From: Flagellimonas flava
GTDB taxonomy: Bacteria > Bacteroidota > Bacteroidia > Flavobacteriales > Flavobacteriaceae
Length of the DNA stretch: 64,000 bases
Assembly: GCF_900129665.1 (NCBI RefSeq)
Contig: NZ_FQWL01000009.1
Location: 23,501-87,500, forward strand
Direction of reading: 5' to 3'
The notes under the pieces were generated by a model. It did no database searches. It was not told where the DNA came from and saw nothing but the letters and a program-made list of their open reading frames with translations. This document shows positions 41,216 through 50,797 of the stretch, piece after piece (position 1 is the stretch's first letter; each line of letters begins with the position of its first letter). Both the position numbers and the translations under genes were made by a program.

Positions 41216-44200
41216 ATGAAAGTAAAACAGCTATTTGGGACAGTCATCTTCTCACTTCTTTGTGTGGTTGCTGTTCGGTCTCAGGAAAAAACAATTACAG
41301 GTACGATCATTGATCAAACCGGGATACCGCTTCCCGGGGTCAATATTGTTATCGAGGGTACCTCTACGGGAACCCAGTCTGACTTTGATGGTAATTATTC
41401 CATAGTCGCCAGTGCAGGTCAGATTCTCGTTTATACCTATTTGGGGCAAAGGCCTGCCAGAAGAACGGTCGGGGCCCAGGATGTCATCAATATCCAAATG
41501 GAAGAAGATGCACAAGCCCTGGAAGAAGTTGTTGTAACGGCCCTTGGTATTAAACGGGAGAAACAAGCTCTTGGTTACGCCGTTGCCGAGGTAAGCTCTG
41601 ACCAACTCGAGGAAAAAGCCGAGGGGGACTTGGGAAGGGTGCTTATCGGAAAAGCCTCCGGGGTCAACATCACCCAACAGAGTGGACTTTCCGGTTCGGG
41701 TACCAATATCATTATTAGAGGATACAATTCCTTTAGTCAGAGTAACCAACCTCTATTTATTGTGGATGGAGTTCCATTTAATGGGGACACCAACGCTTCT
41801 GGGCGACAAGGAAACAGACAGGATTTTATCAATGGTAACAACGGTTCCAGTCGATTTTTGGATTTGGACCCGAACAGTATTGAAAGTGTCAACGTCCTAA
41901 AAGGTTTGGCCGCTTCCACACTTTACGGTTCCCTAGGTAGAAATGGGGTAATCTTGATTACCACAAAAGCAGGAGCTGGAGGCCAGGGTGTAAAAAAGAC
42001 AGAGATTACGGTAAATACCTCCATCTTTTTTAATGAGATTGCTTCAACACCAGAGTACCAAAATCAATACGGTAACGGTTTCGACCAGTCTTTTGGATGG
42101 TTCTTCAGTAACTGGGGACCAAGTTTTGATCGAGAAGGAATTTCAGGATGGGGCAATAGTGATGCTTTTGATAGTAATGGAACACTCCCTCACCCCTATT
42201 CCACTTCAGCCGCTGGACAGCAGGCTTTTCCAGAATTTGCAAATCAGCGATACGAGTGGAGAGCCTATGATAGTTTTGGAGACTTCTTTAGAACAGGGAC
42301 TGTAACTAATCTCTCGGTAAATGCAAGCGGTGGGTCCGACGATGGCAAAGTTACTTACAACGCCAACTATGGACACCTAAAAGATATAGGTTTTACCCCT
42401 GGGAACAGCCTAAACCGAAACAACTTTGGTGTTGGTGGTCGTGCGGTGCTTAGTAATAAGTTCACGGTTACTGGAGCAATGAACTATGCACGAACCAAAT
42501 TCATCTCCCCTCCTGTGGCTTTGAGCCAAGGAAACGGAGCAACGGGTTCAGGTTCATCCGTTTTTGGTGATTTGTTCTTTACTCCTAGGAGTATTGATGT
42601 TGGAGGTCTACCCTTCCAGAGTCCACTTGATGGCCGTAGTATTTACTACAGGGATGGTAATGACATACAGCATCCATTATGGACAGTCAACAACGCCGGT
42701 ACCGAACAAGAGACCAATCGTGTGTTTGGTAATCTTGGGCTTCAATACCAGTTCAACGACAATCTCAACTTGATATATAGAGTGGGACTAGATGTCTATA
42801 GCGAGAATAATCTTAACTATCAGAATAAAGGAGGTATCAACGGTAACGTGCCACAACCAAGATTGGCAAGTGGTATTTACGAAACCTGGAACAATACCAA
42901 CACCATTTGGGACCATAACCTGGCTTTTAACGGTGATTACGATATCACAGAAAAGATTGGCACCACATTTAACGTTGGGGTCAATGGAAGAAGAGAAATT
43001 TTCAATCAGAGTGGGGTAGCCAGTGATGCGCAACAAGTGTTTGGCGTGCTGCGTCACTTCAACTTCCTGAATCAAAATGAGATTCAACAGACATCCGATA
43101 GGAATCTTGTTGGTTTCTATGGTCAATTGGAATTGGATTACGACAACTATCTCTACCTAACGCTGGCTGGAAGAAACGATTGGGTTTCCAATCTTTCCAA
43201 GGACAACAGATCCTTGTTCTATCCTAGCGCCAGTCTTTCTTTTGTTCCCACAACGGCTTTTGAAGGCTTAAAGAGCGAAAACGTCTTAAATTATCTTAAG
43301 ATAAGGGCCGGTTACGGTACTTCAGCAGGTTTCCCAGATGCCAATTCGGATAATTTCCCGGTTGCCAATCGTTTGAATCTGGACACCCAAGATTTCCAAG
43401 ATCGTACAGGAACCAATATTGTAACCAATACGAGTCCTTTGACCTTGGGTAACCCAGACCTTAAACCAGAACGTGTGGATGAGATAGAACTGGGTGTTGA
43501 GACCAGGTGGTGGGGTGGTAGAATTACCCTTGATGCCTCGGTTTACGAAAGAACCACTACGGATCTTATCGTTCAACAACCGTTGGATCCATCTTCTGGA
43601 TTCTTTAGAACCAATACCAATGTCGGTGAGATCAAAGGTGAGGGTATAGAAGTTGATTTAGGACTGAATTTCTTTAGAAGCCAAGAAGAAGGAGGCTTCA
43701 ACTGGAATACCAATGTCAACTTCACGGCTAATGAAAGTGAAGTAACCGATTTGGGTCAAGAAACCGATTTGATTGTGTATTCCGGTTTCGGAAACCTTGG
43801 TAACGCAGCTATAGAAGGGCAACCATTAGGTGTCATCTACGGTACTAGAATATTGAGGGATGATGCTGGAAACTTTGTTGTAAATGCCATTGGAGATTAT
43901 GTTCAGGATTCACAGGATGGTGTAATTGGTGATCCAAATCCAGATTTTGTGATGAACGTCAACAACACCTTCTCTTACAAGAACTTCAGTCTCGGATTCC
44001 AGTTCAACTGGACCCAGGGGGGCGATATTTGGTCCAGTACCATATCTACGCTTCTGGGAAGGGGATTGATTGTGGAGACCTTGGATAGGGAAAACACCTT
44101 TGTATTGCCTGGAGTTCAACAAAGCGACGGAAGAGTCAACGATGTACAGATCAATAACTCGGATTACTACTTCAACAACATTTTAGGTAACATTTCGGAA

Positions 44201-44470
44201 CTGCAAATTTTTGATGCCACAGTGCTTCGTTTGCAAGAGGTTACGTTGGGGTATTCGCTTCCGAAGAAGTTCTTGGAAGACACGCCATTTGGGTCCCTTT
44301 CCTTTACGGTATCCGGATTCAACCTTTGGTATGATGCCATTAACACGCCTGATGGGGCCAATTTCGACCCAAATACTTCAGGTACGGGAGTCGGTAACGG
44401 TTTTGGCTTTGATTTCCTAAACGGACCAAGCTCCAGAAGATATGGATTCAGTGTAAAAGCAACTTTCTAA
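41216..44470 (+). CDS. SusC/RagA-type TonB-linked outer-membrane transporter
   Basis: A 1084-residue outer-membrane importer. Signal peptide (MKVKQLFGTVIFSLLCVVAV), carboxypeptidase-regulatory-like domain (TGTIIDQTGIPLPGVNIVIE near residues 27-46), SusC box ALEEVVVTALGIKREKQALG near 102-121, plug domain (IIIRGYNSFSQSNQPLFIVD), then a long barrel ending RYGFSVKATF. With the SusD protein encoded next it forms a lidded TonB-driven uptake complex for glycans or peptides. No glycoside hydrolase or lyase gene is near, so the ligand is not indicated. Confidence 0.95.
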   Translation: MKVKQLFGTVIFSLLCVVAVRSQEKTITGTIIDQTGIPLPGVNIVIEGTSTGTQSDFDGNYSIVASAGQILVYTYLGQRPARRTVGAQDVINIQMEEDAQALEEVVVTALGIKREKQALGYAVAEVSSDQLEEKAEGDLGRVLIGKASGVNITQQSGLSGSGTNIIIRGYNSFSQSNQPLFIVDGVPFNGDTNASGRQGNRQDFINGNNGSSRFLDLDPNSIESVNVLKGLAASTLYGSLGRNGVILITTKAGAGGQGVKKTEITVNTSIFFNEIASTPEYQNQYGNGFDQSFGWFFSNWGPSFDREGISGWGNSDAFDSNGTLPHPYSTSAAGQQAFPEFANQRYEWRAYDSFGDFFRTGTVTNLSVNASGGSDDGKVTYNANYGHLKDIGFTPGNSLNRNNFGVGGRAVLSNKFTVTGAMNYARTKFISPPVALSQGNGATGSGSSVFGDLFFTPRSIDVGGLPFQSPLDGRSIYYRDGNDIQHPLWTVNNAGTEQETNRVFGNLGLQYQFNDNLNLIYRVGLDVYSENNLNYQNKGGINGNVPQPRLASGIYETWNNTNTIWDHNLAFNGDYDITEKIGTTFNVGVNGRREIFNQSGVASDAQQVFGVLRHFNFLNQNEIQQTSDRNLVGFYGQLELDYDNYLYLTLAGRNDWVSNLSKDNRSLFYPSASLSFVPTTAFEGLKSENVLNYLKIRAGYGTSAGFPDANSDNFPVANRLNLDTQDFQDRTGTNIVTNTSPLTLGNPDLKPERVDEIELGVETRWWGGRITLDASVYERTTTDLIVQQPLDPSSGFFRTNTNVGEIKGEGIEVDLGLNFFRSQEEGGFNWNTNVNFTANESEVTDLGQETDLIVYSGFGNLGNAAIEGQPLGVIYGTRILRDDAGNFVVNAIGDYVQDSQDGVIGDPNPDFVMNVNNTFSYKNFSLGFQFNWTQGGDIWSSTISTLLGRGLIVETLDRENTFVLPGVQQSDGRVNDVQINNSDYYFNNILGNISELQIFDATVLRLQEVTLGYSLPKKFLEDTPFGSLSFTVSGFNLWYDAINTPDGANFDPNTSGTGVGNGFGFDFLNGPSSRRYGFSVKATF

Positions 44471-44492
44471 GATGACAAAAAAAGACAGAAAA

Positions 44493-46226
44493 ATGAAAAT
44501 AAGGAATAAACATATTATTACCGCCCTTTTTGCCGGGCTACTCGTGTTGACATCTTGTGAAGTATCAGAACTGGATGGAACAAACGACCCAAACTTTTTA
44601 ACACCAGATCAGTCGGCGCCTGATTTTTTCATCACCTCTATACAAGAGGATTTCGCAAGACATTTGGATGGTGACGTTTCGGGTGATCCCAATGACAATT
44701 TTGTTTCGGGCGGATTCCAATTTGGAGATGGACTTTCTCCTTTAGGCATGGAGTTGACCCGTCTTATGCAAATGCAGAGTAGGGATTACGAAAGTACCTA
44801 TCAGGACAGTGATGTTGATGATGAGTGGGACAATGCCTATAGAGGGGTCCTTTTTGATATCCGCTTAATGACGCCTTTGGCTGAAGAAGCAGGTTTGACC
44901 AGACATTTGGGTATTGCCCAGTTTGTAGAAGCCTATATCATTTCGTCCTTGGTGGATTTCTTTGGGGATATTCCATACACGGAGGCAGTTCAAGCTCCAG
45001 AAATTGTAAATGCAAAGCTCGACAGTGCAGAATCTGTATATGCGGCGGCCCTAGCACTGTTGGATCAGGCGATAGTTAATTTTACAAATACAGCTTCGTC
45101 CACCCCACCTGTGGAAATGTTCTACAACAATGATTACTCTAAATGGGTAAAGGCTGCCAACACGCTTAAAATGAAGCTTTACTTGCAAACAAGGTTGGTT
45201 GACCCAGGAGCAGCAGCTGCCTTTAATGCCATTGTTGCTTCAGGAGATTACATTACCGACACCGCGGATGACTTTGAGTTCTTCTGGCCTGGTACCAGTG
45301 CAGCCCAGCCCGATAACAGGCATCCACGCTACGGATTGAACTATGTTTCTAACGGTCCTGGGGATTATGCTTCCAACTGGTTGATTAATTATATGCAGGA
45401 AGCAGCTGATCCGAGGATTAGATATTACTTCTATAGACAAACAGCCGAAGTGCCTGGACAGGAAATAGATCCAGACGAGCAAACATTAAGATGCTCTCTA
45501 CAAACCCCTCCAATACATTATATCAATGGTGGATTTACATTTTGCAATCTTCCGAACGGGTATTGGGGAAGAGATCACGGCGATGATGAAGGAGCTCCGC
45601 CAGATGGGCCTTTGCGTACAACTTGGGGAGTATATCCGGCAGGAGGACGATTTGATGATGACAGTTTCAGTCCTGTTGCCCAGCCAACCGACGCCTTATC
45701 AAATGGTGGAGGTGGTGTTGGAGTAACTCCAATTTTGAATGCCTTTATGGTTGATTTCTGGAGGGCCGAAATGGCCTTGGTTGATGGCAACGCAGCTGCC
45801 GCTCAGGGATTTCTGGAAGCAGGGCTCACCAAGCAGATAGCAAAAGTAAGGGCAGCCGTATCCGTTGATCCCAATGCAGATCTTTCATTTGAGCCTTCGG
45901 CCACAGATGTTACAGACTTTATCAATGGAGTTGTAGCAGCCTTTGGTGCTGCCAGTGGAGATGCTCAGTGGGATGTATTGGCCGAAAATTACTTTGTGGC
46001 ACATTATGGTAATGGAATTGAAACCTATAATTTCTATAGAAGAACAGGTTTCCCAAGTACATTGCAACCAAACAGGGAACCGGATCCGGGAAGTTTCCCA
46101 AGATCCATGTTCTACCCTAATCAGGCTGTAACATCAAATTCCAACATCACGCAGAAGACCACATTGGCAGAACAGGTTTTTTGGGATAATAACCCGGCGG
46201 GACCAGCCTTCCCAAGATCAAATTAA
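44493..46226 (+). CDS. SusD/RagB family surface lipoprotein
   Basis: A 577-residue substrate-binding lid protein for the preceding SusC-type transporter. Lipoprotein signal MKIRNKHIITALFAGLLVLTSC with cysteine 22; the next motif S-E-L-D suits surface export. TPR-like helices of the SusD fold are seen around SVYAAALALLDQAIVNF and YSKWVKAANTLKMKLYLQTR. An ATG at 44472, two bases after the SusC stop, is also open but would give a longer, unusual signal. It resembles the SusD-like 2 branch. Ligand unknown. Confidence 0.92.
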   Translation: MKIRNKHIITALFAGLLVLTSCEVSELDGTNDPNFLTPDQSAPDFFITSIQEDFARHLDGDVSGDPNDNFVSGGFQFGDGLSPLGMELTRLMQMQSRDYESTYQDSDVDDEWDNAYRGVLFDIRLMTPLAEEAGLTRHLGIAQFVEAYIISSLVDFFGDIPYTEAVQAPEIVNAKLDSAESVYAAALALLDQAIVNFTNTASSTPPVEMFYNNDYSKWVKAANTLKMKLYLQTRLVDPGAAAAFNAIVASGDYITDTADDFEFFWPGTSAAQPDNRHPRYGLNYVSNGPGDYASNWLINYMQEAADPRIRYYFYRQTAEVPGQEIDPDEQTLRCSLQTPPIHYINGGFTFCNLPNGYWGRDHGDDEGAPPDGPLRTTWGVYPAGGRFDDDSFSPVAQPTDALSNGGGGVGVTPILNAFMVDFWRAEMALVDGNAAAAQGFLEAGLTKQIAKVRAAVSVDPNADLSFEPSATDVTDFINGVVAAFGAASGDAQWDVLAENYFVAHYGNGIETYNFYRRTGFPSTLQPNREPDPGSFPRSMFYPNQAVTSNSNITQKTTLAEQVFWDNNPAGPAFPRSN

Positions 46227-46254
46227 TCAAGTAATGACTGATAAAAATAATATT

Positions 46255-47127
46255 ATGAGAAAAATAAGAACATATATATTACTCTCTTTAGGGGTCATTA
46301 CCTTAATGGCTTGTTCAGAGGAAAAAATTGTTGATGACGTTCAGGCAACGGTTGGAAGAGGGCTCATCTTAAGGACAGTGGGAACCATCGGAGACAGTTT
46401 TAGTATTAGTGATACCGGTTCGGTATGGGGGAAAACCTTGGAAGTGCAGGATGCTGAAGGAGGAAGCCTCCTAACTGAAATCAAGCTTTTTGTTTCCTTC
46501 ACCGATAACACCATCGAAGATGGAGATCCAGATTTCAGTGCAGATGAGGCGGAACTGTCCACTTTTTCTGCCTCTGCATTCGCTCCAGGACCTTTTGGGT
46601 TTCCAAGGGGAGACGTGAGCGCTTCCTATGCTGAAGCGTTGGCGGCCACAGGCGTGGATTTTGATAACGTAGCGGGTGGTGACGCGTTTAATTTTAGGTT
46701 GGAAGCAATCCTAAGCGACGGAAGAGTGTTTACCAACAGATTGGCAGGAACTGTGGCAAATGGATCTTTCTTTAGCTCTCCCTTTGCCTACACCTCTCCA
46801 ATCGTATGTCCTCCTACTGCTCCAACAGCTGGGGACTGGACCATTGATTTTCAGGATTCTTTCGGTGATGGGTGGAACAATGCTGCCCTTACGGTTGACA
46901 TTGATGGAACTTCTACGGATTATACCTTGGCGGCTGGCTCGGCCAGTACAGAAGTATTTACAGTTCCAGCAGGCGCAGAGGTAATCTCCATCATTTTTGT
47001 TTCTGGGGATTTCGATGAGGAAGTTACCGCTCAGGTCACTTCTGCCAACGGAAATGTGATTGTTGATCTACAGCCTAGCCCAACGGCAGGAGCTGAACTG
47101 ATCGACTACTGTTTAGGTAATCTTTAA
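46255..47127 (+). CDS. SusD-associated surface lipoprotein of unknown function
   Basis: A 290-residue lipoprotein (MRKIRTYILLSLGVITLMAC, cysteine 20). I do not recognise a named family for the N-terminal 170 residues; they look beta-rich. The last 100 residues begin DWTIDFQDSFGDGWNNAALT, a D-S-F-G-D-G-W-N pattern found in Bacteroidota extracellular beta-sandwich modules. It follows the SusD gene by 28 bases to this ATG (7 to an upstream ATG) and ends before a strong terminator, so it belongs to the SusC/SusD operon, in the position of SusE/F-like accessory binding proteins. Confidence 0.8.
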   Translation: MRKIRTYILLSLGVITLMACSEEKIVDDVQATVGRGLILRTVGTIGDSFSISDTGSVWGKTLEVQDAEGGSLLTEIKLFVSFTDNTIEDGDPDFSADEAELSTFSASAFAPGPFGFPRGDVSASYAEALAATGVDFDNVAGGDAFNFRLEAILSDGRVFTNRLAGTVANGSFFSSPFAYTSPIVCPPTAPTAGDWTIDFQDSFGDGWNNAALTVDIDGTSTDYTLAAGSASTEVFTVPAGAEVISIIFVSGDFDEEVTAQVTSANGNVIVDLQPSPTAGAELIDYCLGNL

Positions 47128-47150
47128 TACTTTACAAAACAGCGTGGAAA

Positions 47151-47178
47151 AGGGTCGTTTAAACGACCCTTTTTATTT
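47151..47178 (+). terminator. Rho-independent terminator of the SusC/SusD operon
   Basis: A perfect 20-base palindrome (AGGGTCGTTT and its complement, 47151-47170) followed by a T-rich tail. Confidence 0.9.
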
Positions 47179-47223
47179 TGCATTAAACTGGTGCGAGTCC
47201 AATCTTTTTACTTGCTTTGTGAT

Positions 47224-47634
47224 ATGGTTGCCACAATATGCAGAAAAGCCCATTTTAACGCCGCTCACCGGCTGCATAATCCCAATTGGAGTGAAGAACA
47301 AAATATTGCTGTTTTTGGAAAGTGCAATAGTCCAAACTATCACGGGCACAATTTTGATCTAGAGGTGAGGATTAGAGGTGAGGTGAATCCAGACACCGGT
47401 TTTGTCATGGATCTAGCTGTTTTGGGAGGTCTTATAAAAAACGAAATCGAAGAACGCTTTGATCATAAAAATCTAAATGAAGACTGTCCAGAATTTGGGG
47501 AGATGCTCCCTACAACAGAATATTTTGTAAAGGTGATCTATGACATTTTGAAACCAAAGCTGCATAAGGGGCATTTGCTCCATATTACCTTGCATGAAAC
47601 CCAAAAGAATTCTGCTGAGTATGGAGATTGGTAA
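47224..47634 (+). CDS. queD: 6-carboxytetrahydropterin synthase QueD/PTPS family
   Basis: Makes 6-carboxytetrahydropterin from dihydroneopterin triphosphate in queuosine synthesis. The 136-residue protein has zinc histidines 15 (AAHRLHN), 40 and 42 (NYHGHNFDLEV), the catalytic cysteine 34 in FGKCNSPNYHGH, and the C-terminal glutamate in LHETQKNSAEYGDW. ATG 47224 gives the usual MVATICRKAHF. Some PTPS-family proteins make other pterins, so the queuosine role is likely but not proven. It precedes a tRNA-Val gene by 28 bases. Confidence 0.92.
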   Translation: MVATICRKAHFNAAHRLHNPNWSEEQNIAVFGKCNSPNYHGHNFDLEVRIRGEVNPDTGFVMDLAVLGGLIKNEIEERFDHKNLNEDCPEFGEMLPTTEYFVKVIYDILKPKLHKGHLLHITLHETQKNSAEYGDW

Positions 47635-47662
47635 CAATTTTACGATATTGCAACACTTTTAC

Positions 47663-47737
47663 GGGATATTAGCTCAGTTGGTTTAGAGCGCTGCCTTGAC
47701 AGGGCAGAGGTCACTGGTTCGAATCCAGTATATCCCA
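47663..47737 (+). tRNA. tRNA-Val (anticodon GAC)
   Basis: A 75-base cloverleaf: acceptor GGGATAT/ATATCCC, D-stem GCTC/GAGC, anticodon stem CTGCC/GGCAG with loop TTGACAG, and T-arm ACTGG-TTCGAAT-CCAGT. The loop puts GAC at positions 34-36, reading valine codons. CCA is not encoded. It shares its T-arm with the inverted tRNA-Val at 50834. Confidence 0.95.
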
Positions 47738-47793
47738 CACAAGAGGACATTTAGTCGATTTGGCTGCCTGTTCTTTTATATTGTAACCTGCTA

Positions 47794-48873
47794 TTAACTT
47801 CCTTTAAGGTTTATGGGCAAAAGTAGTTCTGCAACTACTCCGGCATTTGCATTAAGTAATTCAAAACTGGCTTGCCCTTGGTAAACAGACTCTAATCGTG
47901 AAATCGTACTTCCAATACCAATTCCATTTTCGTGTTCTTTTTGCCTTTTGAAAGGAGGGCCCTCGTTATAAACCCAGAGCTTTAGCTTTTCACCAAGCTT
48001 GTCCATCCCAATTTCAATGCGCTTGGCTTCTTTTTCTTTTGAAATACCATGCTTAATTGCGTTTTCCACCAAGGGTTGTAAAATAAAGTTGGGCACAAGA
48101 CATTCGGATTCTCCCAAAGGCCCATGGATAACCACCTCCAAATCCTTATTCCTAAATCGCTCAATCTCTAGGTATTGCTGTATGTATTCAATCTCCGTCT
48201 TAAGTGGTATCAGATCATGTTGGGACTCTTCCAAGGTCATTCTAAGAAAAGACCCTAGACGTATCAACATCCCAGAGGCTACCTTATTCCTACCTTGCTC
48301 AATGGTACCTACAACATTGTTGATCGTGTTGAATAAGAAATGTGGTGACAACTGTGCTTTCAATGTATTTAGTTCGCTCCTTAGTAGCTGTTTTTCCAAC
48401 CTGTCCGCCTCCCTTCGTCTGATTTCGGCTTCATTTCGATAGTCCATGGCATGGGCAATCCCTATTATGGCCATGTAGATAAAAAAGTGCCAATGAAATA
48501 GGTTGAGAAAGAAAATCTTAAAATAGAGTTTAAAAGTTTCCCAACGAATGGTCCCTATGCCCAAAAAATTCCACAGGAGCGAATAAATAGCCAAATACAA
48601 TAAGACCAATGCGACTGCGAACAAGAGGTGCAGTGCCAATCCGCTATAATACGTTTGTTTGTCTATTCGATACCTCTTGCCCAACCAAAAGATAATCGGG
48701 CTCAGCCCTCCCCATACACTCCAGACCAACAATTGGATCAAAAATAATTTTAGCCATCCATCTCCATTTCCTGCATCCAAGGTTTTCAAATACAATTGGG
48801 TACTTGTAAACAAAGCTGCAAGTACCCAAATGGAATAAATGGCAATATGTCTTTTTTGAATCAATCGAAGCAT
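47794..48873 (-). CDS. LytS-type sensor histidine kinase
   Basis: A 359-residue membrane kinase of the His_kinase/LytS-YehU type. Four hydrophobic segments lie in the first 140 residues, followed by a short coiled stretch, the phosphoacceptor histidine 178 in LKAQLSPHFLFNTINN, and an ATPase domain with LQPLVENAIKHGISK and a glycine-rich GIGIGSTISRL. It has its own -7 box just above the start. Its probable partner is the LytTR regulator at 49973-50752, two genes upstream on the same strand. The sensed signal is unknown. Confidence 0.94.
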   Translation of the reverse strand: MLRLIQKRHIAIYSIWVLAALFTSTQLYLKTLDAGNGDGWLKLFLIQLLVWSVWGGLSPIIFWLGKRYRIDKQTYYSGLALHLLFAVALVLLYLAIYSLLWNFLGIGTIRWETFKLYFKIFFLNLFHWHFFIYMAIIGIAHAMDYRNEAEIRRREADRLEKQLLRSELNTLKAQLSPHFLFNTINNVVGTIEQGRNKVASGMLIRLGSFLRMTLEESQHDLIPLKTEIEYIQQYLEIERFRNKDLEVVIHGPLGESECLVPNFILQPLVENAIKHGISKEKEAKRIEIGMDKLGEKLKLWVYNEGPPFKRQKEHENGIGIGSTISRLESVYQGQASFELLNANAGVVAELLLPINLKGS

Positions 48874-48884
48874 CCTGAAAGTTA

Positions 48885-48892
48885 CAAAAGTA
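48885..48892 (-). promoter_or_regulatory. Internal -7 box before the kinase gene
   Basis: TACTTTTG on the minus strand matches TAnnTTTG and lies 11 bases before the kinase ATG, in the short gap after the DOMON gene. It would let the kinase be made without the upstream genes. Confidence 0.45.
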
Positions 48893-48898
48893 GCCCCA

Positions 48899-49411
48899 CT
48901 ATTCTCTATGTTTTAATTGCAATGGAATGTGTTTTCTAACCCTGGAATGATGTTCAAAATCGTCCTCGATGGAATAAGCCAAAATGAGCCAAAAATCTTT
49001 GTCGAGTTCATGAGCATAGTCATAAGGGTCTCCAGAGTCAAGCGGAATAACAAAACGAACTACGGTGGACTTTTCGTCCTCCAAGGCATCCAGTAATTCA
49101 ATAGAATATTTTCCCCCTAAATCCTCATCCCGCATAGGGTTTCCTAAACTTTTGACATATAAATCCTTGCTTGTAGCTTTTCCGTCCACAACATTGAACA
49201 GCAGTAAATCGCTTCCGACGATAGAATTTTTGGAATTAAAGCCAACTCCTGTCCACCCATTGGTTGGGGCTCTAAGTTCGCATCTCAGAACATCACCTTC
49301 AATTCGATATGCAAATGTCATTCCCTCTACCTGAATGGTTTCCTGACCGAGCATGGAAATCCAAGAATGGGTGCACAGGATAAAAATCGCCAGTTGTTTG
49401 GAAAACCTCAA
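48899..49411 (-). CDS. DOMON domain protein, exported
   Basis: A 170-residue protein with a signal peptide (MRFSKQLAIFILCTHSWISMLG). The mature part fits the DOMON fold: MTFAYRIEGDVLRCELRA, GWTGVGFNSKNSIVGSDLLL, then VRFVIPLDSGDPYDYAHELD. DOMON domains bind heme or sugars in other proteins; no ligand residues can be assigned here. It starts one base after the NTF2-like gene and precedes the histidine kinase gene, suggesting it could sense or scavenge something for that signalling pair. Confidence 0.82.
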   Translation of the reverse strand: MRFSKQLAIFILCTHSWISMLGQETIQVEGMTFAYRIEGDVLRCELRAPTNGWTGVGFNSKNSIVGSDLLLFNVVDGKATSKDLYVKSLGNPMRDEDLGGKYSIELLDALEDEKSTVVRFVIPLDSGDPYDYAHELDKDFWLILAYSIEDDFEHHSRVRKHIPLQLKHRE

Positions 49412-49412
49412 G

Positions 49413-49841
49413 CTAAACTTTTCTGACCTCGGTAGTGATTCCTACAATTTCCCATTTACCGCTGCTGGACCTTGCCATGGACAGTTGATATAAGAAGTCG
49501 TATTCCGAGCTCACCGCATTTAGAACCACAACAGCCAAGTTTTCCCCAAGATATTCAGCATGTTGGTACTTCATCGTTCGTGGTTTGCCACCAAGTTTTT
49601 TCTCTTCTACCATTTTAATGTACTGCTCCGCCGAAAAAGTGCTGAATTTTCCACCTATTAGGACATACTGGTTAGAGTTGGATTCAAGTATATCCCTGAG
49701 CATCTGTGGATTCTGGAGGTCCGCCCCCTTTACAAACTTAGCCGCTACTTCCTTAATGTCCTTTTTTGAACTTTGGGCATTGATCGCTCCAAAAGACAGC
49801 ATGAACAGCACGCATACTTTCATTACATTTTTTACAATCAT
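49413..49841 (-). CDS. NTF2-like exported protein
   Basis: A 142-residue protein with a signal peptide (through MLSFGAINAQ). The rest fits a small cone-shaped NTF2/SnoaL-like domain: ADLQNPQMLRDILESNSNQY, FSTFSAEQYIKMVEEKKLGG and YLGENLAVVVLNAVSSEYDF, ending in a strand GKWEIVGITTEV. Such domains are ligand-binding or enzymatic; nothing specific is visible. It lies between the LytTR regulator gene and the DOMON gene with a one-base gap to the latter. Confidence 0.78.
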   Translation of the reverse strand: MIVKNVMKVCVLFMLSFGAINAQSSKKDIKEVAAKFVKGADLQNPQMLRDILESNSNQYVLIGGKFSTFSAEQYIKMVEEKKLGGKPRTMKYQHAEYLGENLAVVVLNAVSSEYDFLYQLSMARSSSGKWEIVGITTEVRKV

Positions 49842-49972
49842 AATCTCATTTTTTAGTTTGAGGATGAAAGTAATTCCCTTTTAAAACAGTTAAAAGGTCA
49901 AAGTTGTGAGTAATGGAAACTAGATTGGGAATCAGGTGAAAAGGTTCGCGAAACTAAAATCATATAGAACGA

Positions 49973-50752
49973 TCAGAGCCCCATCCATTTTTTAAAGTCA
50001 GGCTTTCTACTATTCGAAATTTTAATCTTTCTCTGATTCTTCATAATCACCATGCTCGAGTTTTTATCATAATTCTCCATTCCAACCACATGGTCAATAT
50101 TTATAATAAAGGATCGGTGCACACGAAAAAAGATTTTAGGATTCAGTATGGCTTCTAAATGATCCATGGATTCCCTGACCGTATGCTTCTTGGTTGAAGT
50201 TTCAACTTCCACATACTGATCTGCGGCCTCAATACTTACAATGTCGTCCACATTGATGAACAAGGTTTTGCCAACGGACCTCACGGCAATTCGCTTAACA
50301 AATTCCCTATTTTTCCTACTTTCTAAGCTATTGGAAAAACTCAACAGTAGATTTCTGTAGTCATCCGCCGTTTTGGCCAATTTATCTCTTTCCAATCTGT
50401 TTACCGCCTTTTCAAGTGCTTTTACAATACGCTCTCCCTCGTAGGGTTTCAGTATATAATCAATGGCGTTCTGTTCAAAGGCTTCTATAGCGTATTCGTT
50501 GTAGGCCGTCACAAAAACGAAATAAGGAAAGGGCTCCATACATTTTCGCAGTACTTCAATGCCATTCATTCCGGGCATTTCAATATCTATAAAAACAATA
50601 TCTGGGTTAAGTTCTTTGATTTTGGCCAAGGCTTGATTTCCATCCTGACAGGCATCAATACTATGGAGTCCCGAAAAATGCTCAAGGTGGAGTCGAAGCC
50701 TGCTCAGGGCCTCTTGTTCATCATCAACAATAAGTATCTTATACTTCATCAC
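49973..50752 (-). CDS. LytTR response regulator
   Basis: A 259-residue response regulator. Receiver domain with acidic pocket DD at 10-11, phosphoacceptor aspartate 56 in VFIDIEMPGMNG, the FVTAYNEYAIEAFE switch region and lysine in YILKPYEG. A LytTR DNA-binding domain follows from about 155 (VGKTLFINVDDIVSIEAADQ, FRVHRSFIINIDHV). It probably pairs with the LytS-type kinase gene downstream; the two are separated by the NTF2-like and DOMON genes, which are candidate targets or signal inputs. Confidence 0.95.
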   Translation of the reverse strand: MMKYKILIVDDEQEALSRLRLHLEHFSGLHSIDACQDGNQALAKIKELNPDIVFIDIEMPGMNGIEVLRKCMEPFPYFVFVTAYNEYAIEAFEQNAIDYILKPYEGERIVKALEKAVNRLERDKLAKTADDYRNLLLSFSNSLESRKNREFVKRIAVRSVGKTLFINVDDIVSIEAADQYVEVETSTKKHTVRESMDHLEAILNPKIFFRVHRSFIINIDHVVGMENYDKNSSMVIMKNQRKIKISNSRKPDFKKWMGL

Positions 50753-50797
50753 AAATGCCTATTGTTTGTCTGGGAAGGGAAGTTACACCTAGAAACA

